From NCBI GenBank assembly GCA_014377915.1, contig JACMOT010000583.1, positions 1 to 14,384 of the forward strand: a stretch of 14,384 nt of DNA. Direction: 5' to 3'. The translations under genes and the position numbers were made by a program. This document shows positions 1-7,227 of the stretch, piece after piece; within the stretch, counting starts at the first letter, position 1; each line of letters starts with the position of its first letter. This DNA comes from Tardiphaga sp. (GTDB taxonomy: Bacteria; Pseudomonadota; Alphaproteobacteria; Rhizobiales; Xanthobacteraceae). Below the pieces are notes generated by a model. The model was not told where the DNA came from, did not search any database, and saw nothing but the letters and a program-made list of their open reading frames with translations.

Positions 1-1126
1 CGACCTCGTCCTTGGCATTGGTGCCCTGCACGCGCCGGTCGTAGTCGCCTGTGGTGATGGCGTGCATCGACGCCATGATCTGCTGCAGCGGCAACCGGAT
101 CGAAAGCGCGATGATGACGCCGGCGCTGAGGATGATACCGAGGAAGATCACGGCGATCGACAGCACCTTGCGCGAAATGCTGCTCAGCGTGCGGTCGAAG
201 GTCGCCTGCGCCTTCTGCTCGCGCTGGCGCATTTTGACCGACAGAGTGTCGATCGCGCCGATCGCTTCGGCCTGGCTGGCGTCGATGGTGTTGCGCAACA
301 GCTCGGTGCGGCTCGCCAGTTGTTCCGACAGTTTGGCAAAACCCTCGCGCAGCGCCAATGTCCTTGCCTGCAGCCGTTGCAGCGCCAGGCGCTGCAGGTC
401 GTTGTCGGCGAGTTCGGCCATTTCCGGGACGGTTTTCTCGATGGTCTCGGTATTGCGGCGGGCGTCCTCGGCGGACGCGCTCGCCAGCGACAGGTAATAG
501 GCGTTGGCGGCCACCAGCATCGCGGTGAAGGCCTCGCGCGATTTGCCGAGCGCCGGCCAGATCAGGGCGTCGCGCTGTCCGGTGGCGCCCTCGATGATCG
601 AATATAGCCCGGCCATGTCCTTGGCGGGGTTGAGCACCTGGTCCTCATAGGTCCTGGCAATCGTGGTCTGCAGCGCGCGCAGTTCGCCAAAGCCTGACAG
701 GAAACGTTCTGTCACGCGCTCCAGCTCGGCCACCGAGCCGGACAGGATCGGGTCGTTGGAGGCACGGCTGTTCAGCGTGCCGAGCACCGCCTCGCGCAGC
801 AGCAGAATCTCGGCGAACAAATCGGGGCTGGGCTGGTTGATGTAGCGGTGAATCAGATTCTGCAGCCGTCCGGTCTCGCTTTCCAGCAGGGCGAGGATCT
901 GGTCGGACTGCCGGACCTGGCGGACGTCGTCCCAGGCCGAGGAAAGCACCTGCGAACCGCTCCAGATCAGACCGGCCAGCACCAGCACCACGGCGGAATT
1001 CAGCGCCGCGATCGACAGGATGCGCCAGCGGATCGGAATCGCGCGCACAAGTCCAACGATGCCGGTACGGCCCTGCGCCGCCAGCCCCTCCTGCCCGGAA
1101 ACTCCGTTATACTCGCTTGTCACCAC
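1..1126 (-). CDS. HAMP-domain membrane sensor (probable sensor histidine kinase), N-terminal part
   Basis: This open frame runs off the left edge of the window, so only the first 375 residues are visible. There is a cytoplasmic N-terminal tail, a first membrane helix at about residues 36-55, a periplasmic region of about 265 residues predicted to be largely helical, a second membrane helix at about 321-343, and then the start of a HAMP linker (344 onward, with the usual Pro at 346 and a DYDRRV segment). The output domain is outside the window, so a histidine kinase is inferred; a chemoreceptor would look the same up to here. The start is one of two adjacent GTG codons (1126 or 1123). No ATG lies in frame after the upstream TGA, and no strong ribosome site is seen. 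The gene is divergent from a UgpB-like binding protein, which could be its ligand-binding partner. Confidence 0.8.
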   Translation of the reverse strand, partial: MVTSEYNGVSGQEGLAAQGRTGIVGLVRAIPIRWRILSIAALNSAVVLVLAGLIWSGSQVLSSAWDDVRQVRQSDQILALLESETGRLQNLIHRYINQPSPDLFAEILLLREAVLGTLNSRASNDPILSGSVAELERVTERFLSGFGELRALQTTIARTYEDQVLNPAKDMAGLYSIIEGATGQRDALIWPALGKSREAFTAMLVAANAYYLSLASASAEDARRNTETIEKTVPEMAELADNDLQRLALQRLQARTLALREGFAKLSEQLASRTELLRNTIDASQAEAIGAIDTLSVKMRQREQKAQATFDRTLSSISRKVLSIAVIFLGIILSAGVIIALSIRLPLQQIMASMHAITTGDYDRRVQGTNAKDEV

Positions 1127-1140
1127 GGATGTGTCATCCG
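1126..1140. promoter_or_regulatory. Perfect inverted repeat abutting the sensor start codon
   Basis: The sequence CGGATG-TGT-CATCCG is a perfect 6-base inverted repeat with a 3-base spacer. It touches the first GTG start codon of the minus-strand sensor gene. It could be an operator or a small hairpin next to the start; no factor can be assigned from the sequence. Confidence 0.45.
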
Positions 1141-1148
1141 GCCTCGCG

Positions 1149-1187
1149 AAAGGTTCATCGGATCAAACGCCGTCCGACTGAACCTTT
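1149..1187. promoter_or_regulatory. Long imperfect hairpin in the sensor/ugpB divergent gap
   Basis: The arm AAAGGTTCATCGGA (1149-1162) pairs with TCCGA-c-TGAACCTTT (1173-1187). This gives 14 base pairs with one bulged base and a 10-base loop. In the sensor transcript it would sit about 23 bases before the start codon, where it could act as a leader structure. As DNA it could be a two-part operator. The rest of the 213-base gap (1127-1339) shows only weak promoter-like hexamers. Confidence 0.5.
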
Positions 1188-1339
1188 GCCCTGTCCTGCA
1201 CGCTAACCGACAGGGTATTCCAGGAAGGCCGGATGCGCCAACCTAGCAGAATGGCCGATCTGGCGGCTGTTGCACGGCGAAAATCCTTGATTTATTGACG
1301 GCGTCCGAAGCCGGGTGCCGTCCTGAAGGACAGTTGCGG

Positions 1340-2659
1340 ATGCGGAAGTCGCTGTTGCGTTGCGTCGCGTTGCTCGCCATGGCCGTGCCGCTGGTATCAC
1401 CGGCGCAGGCCGCCATCGAGCTACAGTGGTGGCACGCCATGTCCGGCGAACTCGGCCGGCAACTGGACAAGCTCGTCGGCGACTTCAACGCCACCCAGTC
1501 TGACTACCGTGTCGTGCCGGTCTATAAGGGCAACTACACCGAGACCGTGACCGCTGCGATTTTCGCTTTCCGCTCGCGCAGTCAGCCGGCCATCGTGCAG
1601 GTCAACGAAATCGCCACGGCGACCATGATGGCGGCGCGTGGCGCGATCTATCCGGTGTTCGAGCTGATGCGCGACCTGGCGGAAGTGTTTTCGCCGGCGG
1701 CCTATCTGCCGGCGATTACCGGCTACTATACCGACAGCGGCGGCAACATGCTGTCATTCCCGTTCAACGTCTCGACGCCGATTCTGTACTATAACAAGAC
1801 CCTGTTCCGTGCTGCCGGGCTCGATCCCGAGACGGCACCGGCAACCTGGCCCGAACTCGGCATCGCGGCGCGGCGGCTGCGCGGCGCCGGCGCGGTTTGC
1901 GGCTTCACCACGGCATGGCCGTCCTGGGTCCATATCGAGAATTTTTCCGCTATTCACGATCTGCCGATCGCGACCGCTGCCAACGGATTTGACGGGCTCG
2001 ACGCCGTGCTGACCTTCAACAACGCGGCGGTGGCGCATCACATCGCGCAGCTGGCGGAGTGGCAGAAGAGCCGGATATTCGACTATAGCGGCCGCGGCAC
2101 CGCAGCCGAGCCGCGGTTCCAGAACGGCGAGTGCGGGATCTTCATCGGCTCGTCGGGCACCCGCGCCGACATCCTCGCCCGTGCGAAATTCGAGGTTGGC
2201 TACGGCCTGCTGCCGTATTGGCCGGATCTCGCCGCCGCGCCGCGAAATGCGATCATCGGCGGCGCCACGCTGTGGGTGCTGCGCGATCGGCCGCGCGACG
2301 AGTACAAGGGTGTCGCCCGTTTCCTGGCCTATCTGTCGCAGCCGGAGGTGCAGGCGGCGTGGCACCAGGCAACCGGCTATCTGCCGATCACCCGCGCCGC
2401 CTTCGAGCTCTCCCGGGCCCGAGGATTCTACGATCACACCCCGGGCACCGCGCGTGCGATCGAGCAGATCCTGCGGCCGCCGAGCGCGAATTCACGCGGG
2501 CTTCGGCTTGGCTCCTTCACTCTGGTCCGAGACGCCATCGAGGACGAACTCGAGCTGGCCTTGGCCGGCCGCAAGCCGGCCCAGGCCGCGCTCGATGCCG
2601 CCGTCGAGCGCGGCAACAAATTGCTGCGGCAGTTCGAACGCGCCAATCCGGAGCAATAG
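1340..2659 (+). CDS. ugpB: UgpB-like ABC transporter periplasmic binding protein
   Basis: The product is a 439-residue extracytoplasmic solute-binding protein of family 1, close in length to E. coli UgpB (438), which binds sn-glycerol-3-phosphate and glycerophosphodiesters. The ATG at 1340 is preferred over the ATG at 1295. AAGGA (1326-1330) lies 9 bases before it, and the protein then begins directly with a signal peptide (MRKSLLRCV... cut after SPAQA, about residue 24). Characteristic UgpB blocks follow: QWWHAM at the mature N-terminus, YKGNYTETVTAA, VQVNEIATATMMAA, FPFNVSTPILYYNK, ENFSA, NGFDG and SSGTRADI. No ugpA, ugpE or ugpC lies alongside, so the gene is an orphan binding protein here. 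It is divergent from a sensor gene, so it may serve sensing as well as, or instead of, transport. The family is secure; the exact ligand is inferred. Confidence 0.9.
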   Translation: MRKSLLRCVALLAMAVPLVSPAQAAIELQWWHAMSGELGRQLDKLVGDFNATQSDYRVVPVYKGNYTETVTAAIFAFRSRSQPAIVQVNEIATATMMAARGAIYPVFELMRDLAEVFSPAAYLPAITGYYTDSGGNMLSFPFNVSTPILYYNKTLFRAAGLDPETAPATWPELGIAARRLRGAGAVCGFTTAWPSWVHIENFSAIHDLPIATAANGFDGLDAVLTFNNAAVAHHIAQLAEWQKSRIFDYSGRGTAAEPRFQNGECGIFIGSSGTRADILARAKFEVGYGLLPYWPDLAAAPRNAIIGGATLWVLRDRPRDEYKGVARFLAYLSQPEVQAAWHQATGYLPITRAAFELSRARGFYDHTPGTARAIEQILRPPSANSRGLRLGSFTLVRDAIEDELELALAGRKPAQAALDAAVERGNKLLRQFERANPEQ

Positions 2660-2700
2660 TTTTTCCCGCCTATTCTCGCGGCCTCCACGCACCGCCCAGT

Positions 2701-2742
2701 TGCCGGAATCGGCAGCCATTTGCGCCGCTGCCGTCCCGGCAG
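2701..2742. terminator. Two small GC hairpins after the ugpB-like gene
   Basis: TGCCG-gaat-CGGCA (2701-2714) and CTGCCG-tcc-CGGCAG (2728-2742) form short stable stems about 40 to 80 bases after the stop codon. No U-run follows either, so intrinsic termination is only a possibility. The rest of the 186-base gap before the next gene holds no recognisable site apart from that gene's ribosome binding site. Confidence 0.3.
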
Positions 2743-2845
2743 ACAATACAGCTTTCAAAGCCAGGCCATTTGCGACAGAACAGCCATGTTCAATCGCCGG
2801 CCCATAACGGCGAACCCACCAGTCCCCCCCGGAGAGAGACGTCAG

Positions 2846-4126
2846 ATGATCAGTCGAGAAATTGCGCGCGCGCGCCACAACGTACCGGGGCCCCTGACGG
2901 TCCTCGCCCGGCCGCGATCGGCTTGGCGCATGCTTCCGGCCATGGCGATGCTGCTGGCGTTCGGCGCGTATCCGGCATCGGCGCAGGACCAGGCCGCACC
3001 GATCAAGCTCGGCGTGCTCAACGACATGTCCGGCGCGTTTGCCGATCTCGGTGGCAAGGGGTCGATCATTGCCGCGCAAATGGCGATCGACGATGCCGGC
3101 GGCAAAGTATTGGGGCGGCCGATCCAGCTGATCTCGGCGGACAGTCAGAACAAGCCGGACATCGCCGCGGCGATCGCGCGGCGCTGGTTCGACGTCGAGG
3201 ACGTCTCGGCGATCATCGACCCGGTACCGTCCGGCGCGGCGCTGGCGGTGCTCGACCTGTCGCGCGAACGCAAGAAGGTGGTGCTGATCGCCTCATCCGG
3301 GTTGGCCGACCTGACCGGCAAGAGCTGCACCTCGACCAGTTTCCAGTGGGCCTACGATACCTCGGTACTGGCCAAGGGCACGGCGGCGACCGTCGTCAAT
3401 GGCGGCGCCAAGCAGTGGTTCTTCCTGACCGCCGACGTCGCTTTCGGCCATTCGCTGGCCAACCAGAGCAAGGCTGTGATCGAGGCCAATGGTGGCAAGG
3501 TCGTCGGCGAAGTCCGGCATCCTTATCTGTCGCATGATTTTTCCTCGTTCCTGCTGCAGGCCCAGTCCTCCGGCGCCGAGGTCATCGCGCTCGCCAATTC
3601 CGGTTCCGACACCACCAATTCGATCCGCCAGGCGATCGAGTTCGGCATCGGCTCGGACAAGACCAAGCTGGTCGCGCTGCTGGCCTTCGTCACCGACATC
3701 CACAGCCTCGGCCTCGACAAGGCCAAGGGCCTGCTGCTGACCGAATCTTTCTACTGGGATCTCAATGACGAGACCCGGGCCTGGTCGAAGCGGTTCGGCG
3801 AGAAGATGGGCGGCCGCATGCCGTCGATGGCGCAGGCCGCGGTCTATAGCGGCGTGGCGCATTACCTCAAGGCAATGGCGGCCGCGGGCACGGTCGAGGG
3901 CCAGAAGGTGGCCGACACGATGCGCGACATCCCGATCAATGATTTCATGATCAAGGACGGCCGCGCCCGCAAGGACGGCCGTATCGTGCACGATTTCTAT
4001 CTGTTCCAGGTCAAGGCCCCGAACGAGTCGAAGGGGCCGTGGGACTATTACAAGCTGATCCGCAAGATTCCCGCGGCGGAAGTCACGCCGGCGTCCGGCA
4101 GCACCGGCTGCCCGTTCGATAATTAA
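2846..4126 (+). CDS. LivK-type ABC transporter substrate-binding protein (Peripla_BP_6)
   Basis: The product is a 426-residue periplasmic binding protein of the branched-chain amino acid/amide family. The ATG at 2846 is chosen because GGAGAGAG (2831-2838) sits 7 bases before it; an in-frame ATG at 2720 has no such site. The signal peptide has a long basic N-region (a second Met at residue 29 would shorten it) and is probably cut after YPASA. The mature part opens with the family block IKLGVLNDMSGAFADLGG, then VLGRPIQLISAD and an IIDPVPSGAA segment, and ends with a Cys near the C-terminus (GCPFDN); another Cys lies in TGKSCTSTSF. Relatives in Rhodopseudomonas often bind aromatic or other carboxylates rather than amino acids (known for the group, not shown here). 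No livHMGF genes accompany it. The convergent neighbour is a BKACE enzyme, which hints at uptake for catabolism. Confidence 0.88.
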   Translation: MISREIARARHNVPGPLTVLARPRSAWRMLPAMAMLLAFGAYPASAQDQAAPIKLGVLNDMSGAFADLGGKGSIIAAQMAIDDAGGKVLGRPIQLISADSQNKPDIAAAIARRWFDVEDVSAIIDPVPSGAALAVLDLSRERKKVVLIASSGLADLTGKSCTSTSFQWAYDTSVLAKGTAATVVNGGAKQWFFLTADVAFGHSLANQSKAVIEANGGKVVGEVRHPYLSHDFSSFLLQAQSSGAEVIALANSGSDTTNSIRQAIEFGIGSDKTKLVALLAFVTDIHSLGLDKAKGLLLTESFYWDLNDETRAWSKRFGEKMGGRMPSMAQAAVYSGVAHYLKAMAAAGTVEGQKVADTMRDIPINDFMIKDGRARKDGRIVHDFYLFQVKAPNESKGPWDYYKLIRKIPAAEVTPASGSTGCPFDN

Positions 4127-4140
4127 ACATCAGCCATGCA

Positions 4141-4176
4141 AGCCGGCCGGATTCGGTAAACGGGATCCGGCCGGCT
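4141..4176. terminator. Bidirectional hairpin between convergent genes
   Basis: AGCCGGCCGGATTC (4141-4154) pairs with GGATCCGGCCGGCT (4163-4176), a 14-pair stem with a single G-T wobble and an 8-base loop. It lies between the stops of the plus-strand binding protein (4126) and the minus-strand BKACE gene (4179). Short AT-rich tracts flank both sides (GGTTATTT on the plus side, TTTAATTA on the minus side), so it can serve both genes. Confidence 0.75.
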
Positions 4177-4178
4177 GG

Positions 4179-5063
4179 TTATTTGATCGGCCTGGCGAGC
4201 GCCCGCCGCACCTCGACCGCCGGCGCCAGCTGGCCACCGAAGGCGGCGATGGCGCGGGCCGCGCGCGATACCCATTCGGCATTGGTGATGTCGGTGCCGA
4301 GCGGCGCGTCCTCGAGCCCGACCCGGACATGGCCGCCGGCGGCGATCACATCGGGGATCAGCGGGATGATATCGACGCCGAGCCCCGCGGCCATCCATTT
4401 GGCGTTCGGCGCCTCCCGCTCCAGCAGCGCCAGATGCGCGGCCAGCGCGAACGGCTCGGGCGGATAGCCGAAGGTGAAATGGGTGGTGAACATGAAGCGG
4501 TAGATCGGCTCGGGCAGTTTCGGATAGCGGCGTGCCAGCGCGGCACCGAGCCGCGTAAACCCCGGCTCGTAGGTCGCGTAGGACGGCGCAAAGCCATATT
4601 GTTCGGCCAGCTCCAGCCCGGCGCGGATATGCGCTTCGGGATTGAGATAGATCGGCCCCATCCGGCCGGCTTCGACATCCGCGAAGGTCGTGAGGTTGAG
4701 GCTGCCGGGATCGACCACGGCCCATTCCAGCAGGCCGCGCCGGCACAGAAATTCGACCGCCGCAAAACGGTCGGTGGCCGCCTTGGGGTCGAACGCGGCC
4801 GACGTTACCGTCAAGGGCAGGGTTGGATAGACGATCACATCCGCGACCGCGCGGATGCCCTCGATGATCCGGGCATAGGTCTCCGGATCGTCATTCTGCC
4901 GGCCGGTGTCGGCGTCATAGGCATGGACATGGATGATCGCCGCGCCCTCGCGCGCGCAGGCGATGCCGTCAGCGATGCATTCGGCCGCGCTGATCGGCAT
5001 CAGCTGCTGGCGCGACCGCGACCACGGTCCATTGATGGCGGCTTCCAGCCATGTCGCTGTCAT
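4179..5063 (-). CDS. Beta-keto acid cleavage enzyme (BKACE, DUF849)
   Basis: The 294-residue product belongs to the BKACE family. These enzymes condense a beta-keto acid with acetyl-CoA and release acetoacetate plus a new acyl-CoA; the prototype is Kce of lysine fermentation. Visible active-site features are the zinc pair HVH (His45, His47) and the block RVGLED with Arg247, Glu251 and Asp252, spaced exactly as Arg226, Glu230 and Asp231 of Kce. An N-terminal Glu8 sits in EAAINGPW. After HVH the usual Arg-Asp is Tyr-Asp (HVHAYD), placing it in a divergent specificity group. The ATG has GGGGAA about 9 bases before it. The gene lies 93 bases downstream of the gntR gene on the same strand, so co-transcription is likely. 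The substrate cannot be read from the sequence. Confidence 0.88.
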   Translation of the reverse strand: MTATWLEAAINGPWSRSRQQLMPISAAECIADGIACAREGAAIIHVHAYDADTGRQNDDPETYARIIEGIRAVADVIVYPTLPLTVTSAAFDPKAATDRFAAVEFLCRRGLLEWAVVDPGSLNLTTFADVEAGRMGPIYLNPEAHIRAGLELAEQYGFAPSYATYEPGFTRLGAALARRYPKLPEPIYRFMFTTHFTFGYPPEPFALAAHLALLEREAPNAKWMAAGLGVDIIPLIPDVIAAGGHVRVGLEDAPLGTDITNAEWVSRAARAIAAFGGQLAPAVEVRRALARPIK

Positions 5064-5156
5064 CGGTCGTTTCCCCGTTATTGTTGCCCCTGCTTAGCGC
5101 GAAGCCGCCCGGCGGGCCAATGGCCTCGCGAACCGCGGGCGTTCAACCCAGCACCG

Positions 5157-5834
5157 CTATTTCTTGTCCAGATGTCCGGTGCGGGCGGCGAAGGCGACGC
5201 ATTCGTTGATGTGCGATGTCAAAATATCCCGGGCGCGGGCGGCGTCGCGGGTCAGGGCGCAAGCCAGTAGCTGTTCGTGCTCCCGGGCGGCGACGTCGCC
5301 GCGAAACACCAGTGCGACCATCAGGTAGCGCAGATATTTGTCGTAGATCGCGCCATAGATATCGAGCAGCGCGCGCGAGCCACAGGCGGAAATCAGGGCG
5401 CGGTGGAATTCGAGGTCGTAGCGCTTCCACAACTCGGCCTGGGTCTTGTCACCGGCCAGCATCTGCTTCTCGAGCAGCGCCAGCTTGTGATGCGCGGCGA
5501 CGACGGCGCCCTCCCATTCGAGGTCGCCGGCCGCGAATGAGAGGCCGATCGCGTGCTGCTCGAGCAGCAGGCGGAGGTCGGCGATCTCGCGGAGGTCGCC
5601 CGACGACACCGGCGCCACCTGGAAGCCGCGCTGACCTTCCGCCAGCACCAGGCCTTCCGACCCCAACCGTCCCAGGATCTCGCGCAGCGTGCTGACGCTG
5701 ACGTCGTAGATCTCCTTCAGCCGCTCCAGCCCCAGCTTCTGCTCGGGCTTCAGCCGGCCGAAAATGATGTCCGCGCGGATCGCGCGGTAGGCGTGCTCGC
5801 CGACTGTGAGGGGGGCGGGAATATCGATCGACAT
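5157..5834 (-). CDS. GntR-family regulator, FCD (FadR) subfamily
   Basis: The 225-residue product has an N-terminal winged helix (about residues 10-75, with VSVSTLREILGRLGSEGLV as the recognition part) and an all-helical FCD ligand-binding domain (about 83-215). The metal/ligand set of FCD proteins is complete: Asp140 and His144 (DLEFH), His186 (REHEQLL) and His208 (SHINE). The start at 5834 gives a protein of usual length; the in-frame ATG at 5924 would add about 30 unrelated residues and run through the operator-like palindrome. The gene is divergent from a binding protein plus AroQ-like pair and is followed by the BKACE gene. FCD regulators usually sense small carboxylates and control the neighbouring uptake and catabolic genes, so local control including itself is expected (inference). 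Confidence 0.9.
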   Translation of the reverse strand: MSIDIPAPLTVGEHAYRAIRADIIFGRLKPEQKLGLERLKEIYDVSVSTLREILGRLGSEGLVLAEGQRGFQVAPVSSGDLREIADLRLLLEQHAIGLSFAAGDLEWEGAVVAAHHKLALLEKQMLAGDKTQAELWKRYDLEFHRALISACGSRALLDIYGAIYDKYLRYLMVALVFRGDVAAREHEQLLACALTRDAARARDILTSHINECVAFAARTGHLDKK

Positions 5835-5881
5835 GGCAGTTCCATCAGGGGCTGGGCGACGCACCTGTCTACCACGTTCAT

Positions 5882-5895
5882 CTGCAACTTTGCAG
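5882..5895. promoter_or_regulatory. Second palindrome in the gntR/binding-protein gap
   Basis: CTGCAA-CT-TTGCAG is a perfect inverted repeat of 6-base arms with a 2-base spacer. It lies between the gntR start and the GntR-type operator candidate. It does not share that operator's sequence, so it may bind another factor or form a small hairpin in the gntR leader. Confidence 0.4.
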
Positions 5896-5905
5896 CCTGC
5901 TTTAA

Positions 5906-5922
5906 GAATCGTATGACGATTC
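5906..5922. promoter_or_regulatory. Probable GntR operator
   Basis: GAATCGT-ATG-ACGATTC is a perfect palindrome with 7-base arms. Its centre, GT-N3-AC, fits the general GntR-family operator form (y)GT(N)xAC(y). It sits in an AT-rich patch in the 203-base divergent gap, about 70 bases upstream of gntR and 115 upstream of the binding protein. It is therefore placed to control both directions. Confidence 0.65.
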
Positions 5923-6037
5923 AAAAAATCTATGTTGATTATTCGTTTGTAAGATGACAGCTTCCGCTTCGAACACGAGCATTCGACAGGCGCGGTGCAC
6001 CACCAAGTCGAAGCCGTCCATCGGGAGATGCAACGCC

Positions 6038-7189
6038 ATGATCAAGAAATCCACATTGCTGGCCGTCTTCGGGCTGGCCCTGACGGCCATGACCGGCGCG
6101 GGCTGGGCGCAGTCCGGCAATCCGGTGCGCATCGTCGATGTCGCCGAATTGTCCGGCTCCGGGGCGACCACCGGCGTCAATTGGAAGAATGGTGCCGATC
6201 TCGCGGTGAAGGAAATCAACGCCGCCGGCGGCATTCTCGGCCGTCCGGTGCAGCTCGAGCATTACGACAATCAGTCCAATCCCAGCGTCTCGCGCGGGCT
6301 GATGCAGAAGGCGCTGGACGGCAAGCCCGACATCATTCTCGGGCCGGTGTCGTCGGGCGCGGTCAAGTCGAGCCAGGGCATCGCGCAGGAGGCGATGGTG
6401 CCGGAATTCATCGGCGCCGAGGCCGCTGACCTGTCCGAGCAGGGCAACCCCTACCTGTTTCGTACCTCGTTCGGCCAGCAGGCCAGCATGCCTAAGGTGG
6501 CGCGCTATCTGCGCGATGATCTCAAGGCCAAGAAGGTGGCGGTGATCTGGATCAACAACGAGTTCGGCCGTGGCGGCCGCGACGCCTTCGTGAAATCCGC
6601 CAAGGCGGACGGACTCGAGATCGCCATCGATATCTCGTCCGAAGTCGGGCAGGCCGATTTCGCCGCCGACGTGTCGCGGATTCGCGGCAGCGGCGCGGAT
6701 ACCGTGTTCGCCTATCTGATCGAGGATGAGAGCGCGCGCTTTCTGCTCGAGGCGAAACGGCAGGCGCTGACGCTGCCGATCATCGGCGAAACCACGCTGC
6801 TTGGCCAGAAGGTGATCGATCTCGCCGGCGCGGCTGCCAATGGCGTGCGCGGCCATGTCGGCCTCACGGCGGATGCGCCGGTGGCGGCTGTCGCCGCGTT
6901 CCGGCAGCGCTTCATGGATGCCTACAAATATGCGCCGGATCACAATTGCATCAAGGGCTACATCGCAGTGCAGACGGTGAAGGCGGTCGCCGAGCGGATC
7001 AAGACGCTCGACGGCGAGAAATTTGCCAAGGCGCTGCATGGCATGACCATCACGCCGCAGGAGGCGCCGGGCATTTTGCTGACCACCACCTGGAACGACA
7101 AGGGCGATATCGACCGCGACAGTTTTCTGGTCGAGGTCAATGATGGCAAGCAGAAGGTGACAAAAGTGCTGCCGCGGCTCGGCAAGTAG
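6038..7189 (+). CDS. LivK-type ABC transporter substrate-binding protein, paired with an AroQ homologue
   Basis: The product is a 383-residue periplasmic binding protein of the branched-chain amino acid/amide family (Peripla_BP_6). The ATG at 6038 is preferred: GGGAGA (6022-6027) precedes it by 10 bases, and the protein then opens with a clean signal peptide (MIKKSTLLAVFGLAL... cut near AGWA, residue 24). Family blocks include ELSGSGATTGVNWKNGADLA, EINAAGGILGRPVQL, GPVSSGAV and a NNEFGRGGRD hinge segment. Its sequence differs clearly from the other LivK-type protein in the window, so this is not a recent duplication. An AroQ-like gene starts 38 bases downstream in the same direction, so the two are probably one transcript. 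No permease or ATPase gene is present nearby. A quinate-, shikimate- or related carboxylate ligand is possible from the AroQ link, but that is inference. Confidence 0.88.
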   Translation: MIKKSTLLAVFGLALTAMTGAGWAQSGNPVRIVDVAELSGSGATTGVNWKNGADLAVKEINAAGGILGRPVQLEHYDNQSNPSVSRGLMQKALDGKPDIILGPVSSGAVKSSQGIAQEAMVPEFIGAEAADLSEQGNPYLFRTSFGQQASMPKVARYLRDDLKAKKVAVIWINNEFGRGGRDAFVKSAKADGLEIAIDISSEVGQADFAADVSRIRGSGADTVFAYLIEDESARFLLEAKRQALTLPIIGETTLLGQKVIDLAGAAANGVRGHVGLTADAPVAAVAAFRQRFMDAYKYAPDHNCIKGYIAVQTVKAVAERIKTLDGEKFAKALHGMTITPQEAPGILLTTTWNDKGDIDRDSFLVEVNDGKQKVTKVLPRLGK

Positions 7190-7227
7190 CCGGATGAATA
7201 CAGATCAATCCGATGACTGGAGAACCC

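Noticed and set aside
1293..1298. TATTGA with TTGCAC (1270-1275) as promoter of the ugpB-like gene
   Set aside because: The spacing is 17 bases, but each hexamer matches only about half of the consensus, which is expected by chance.
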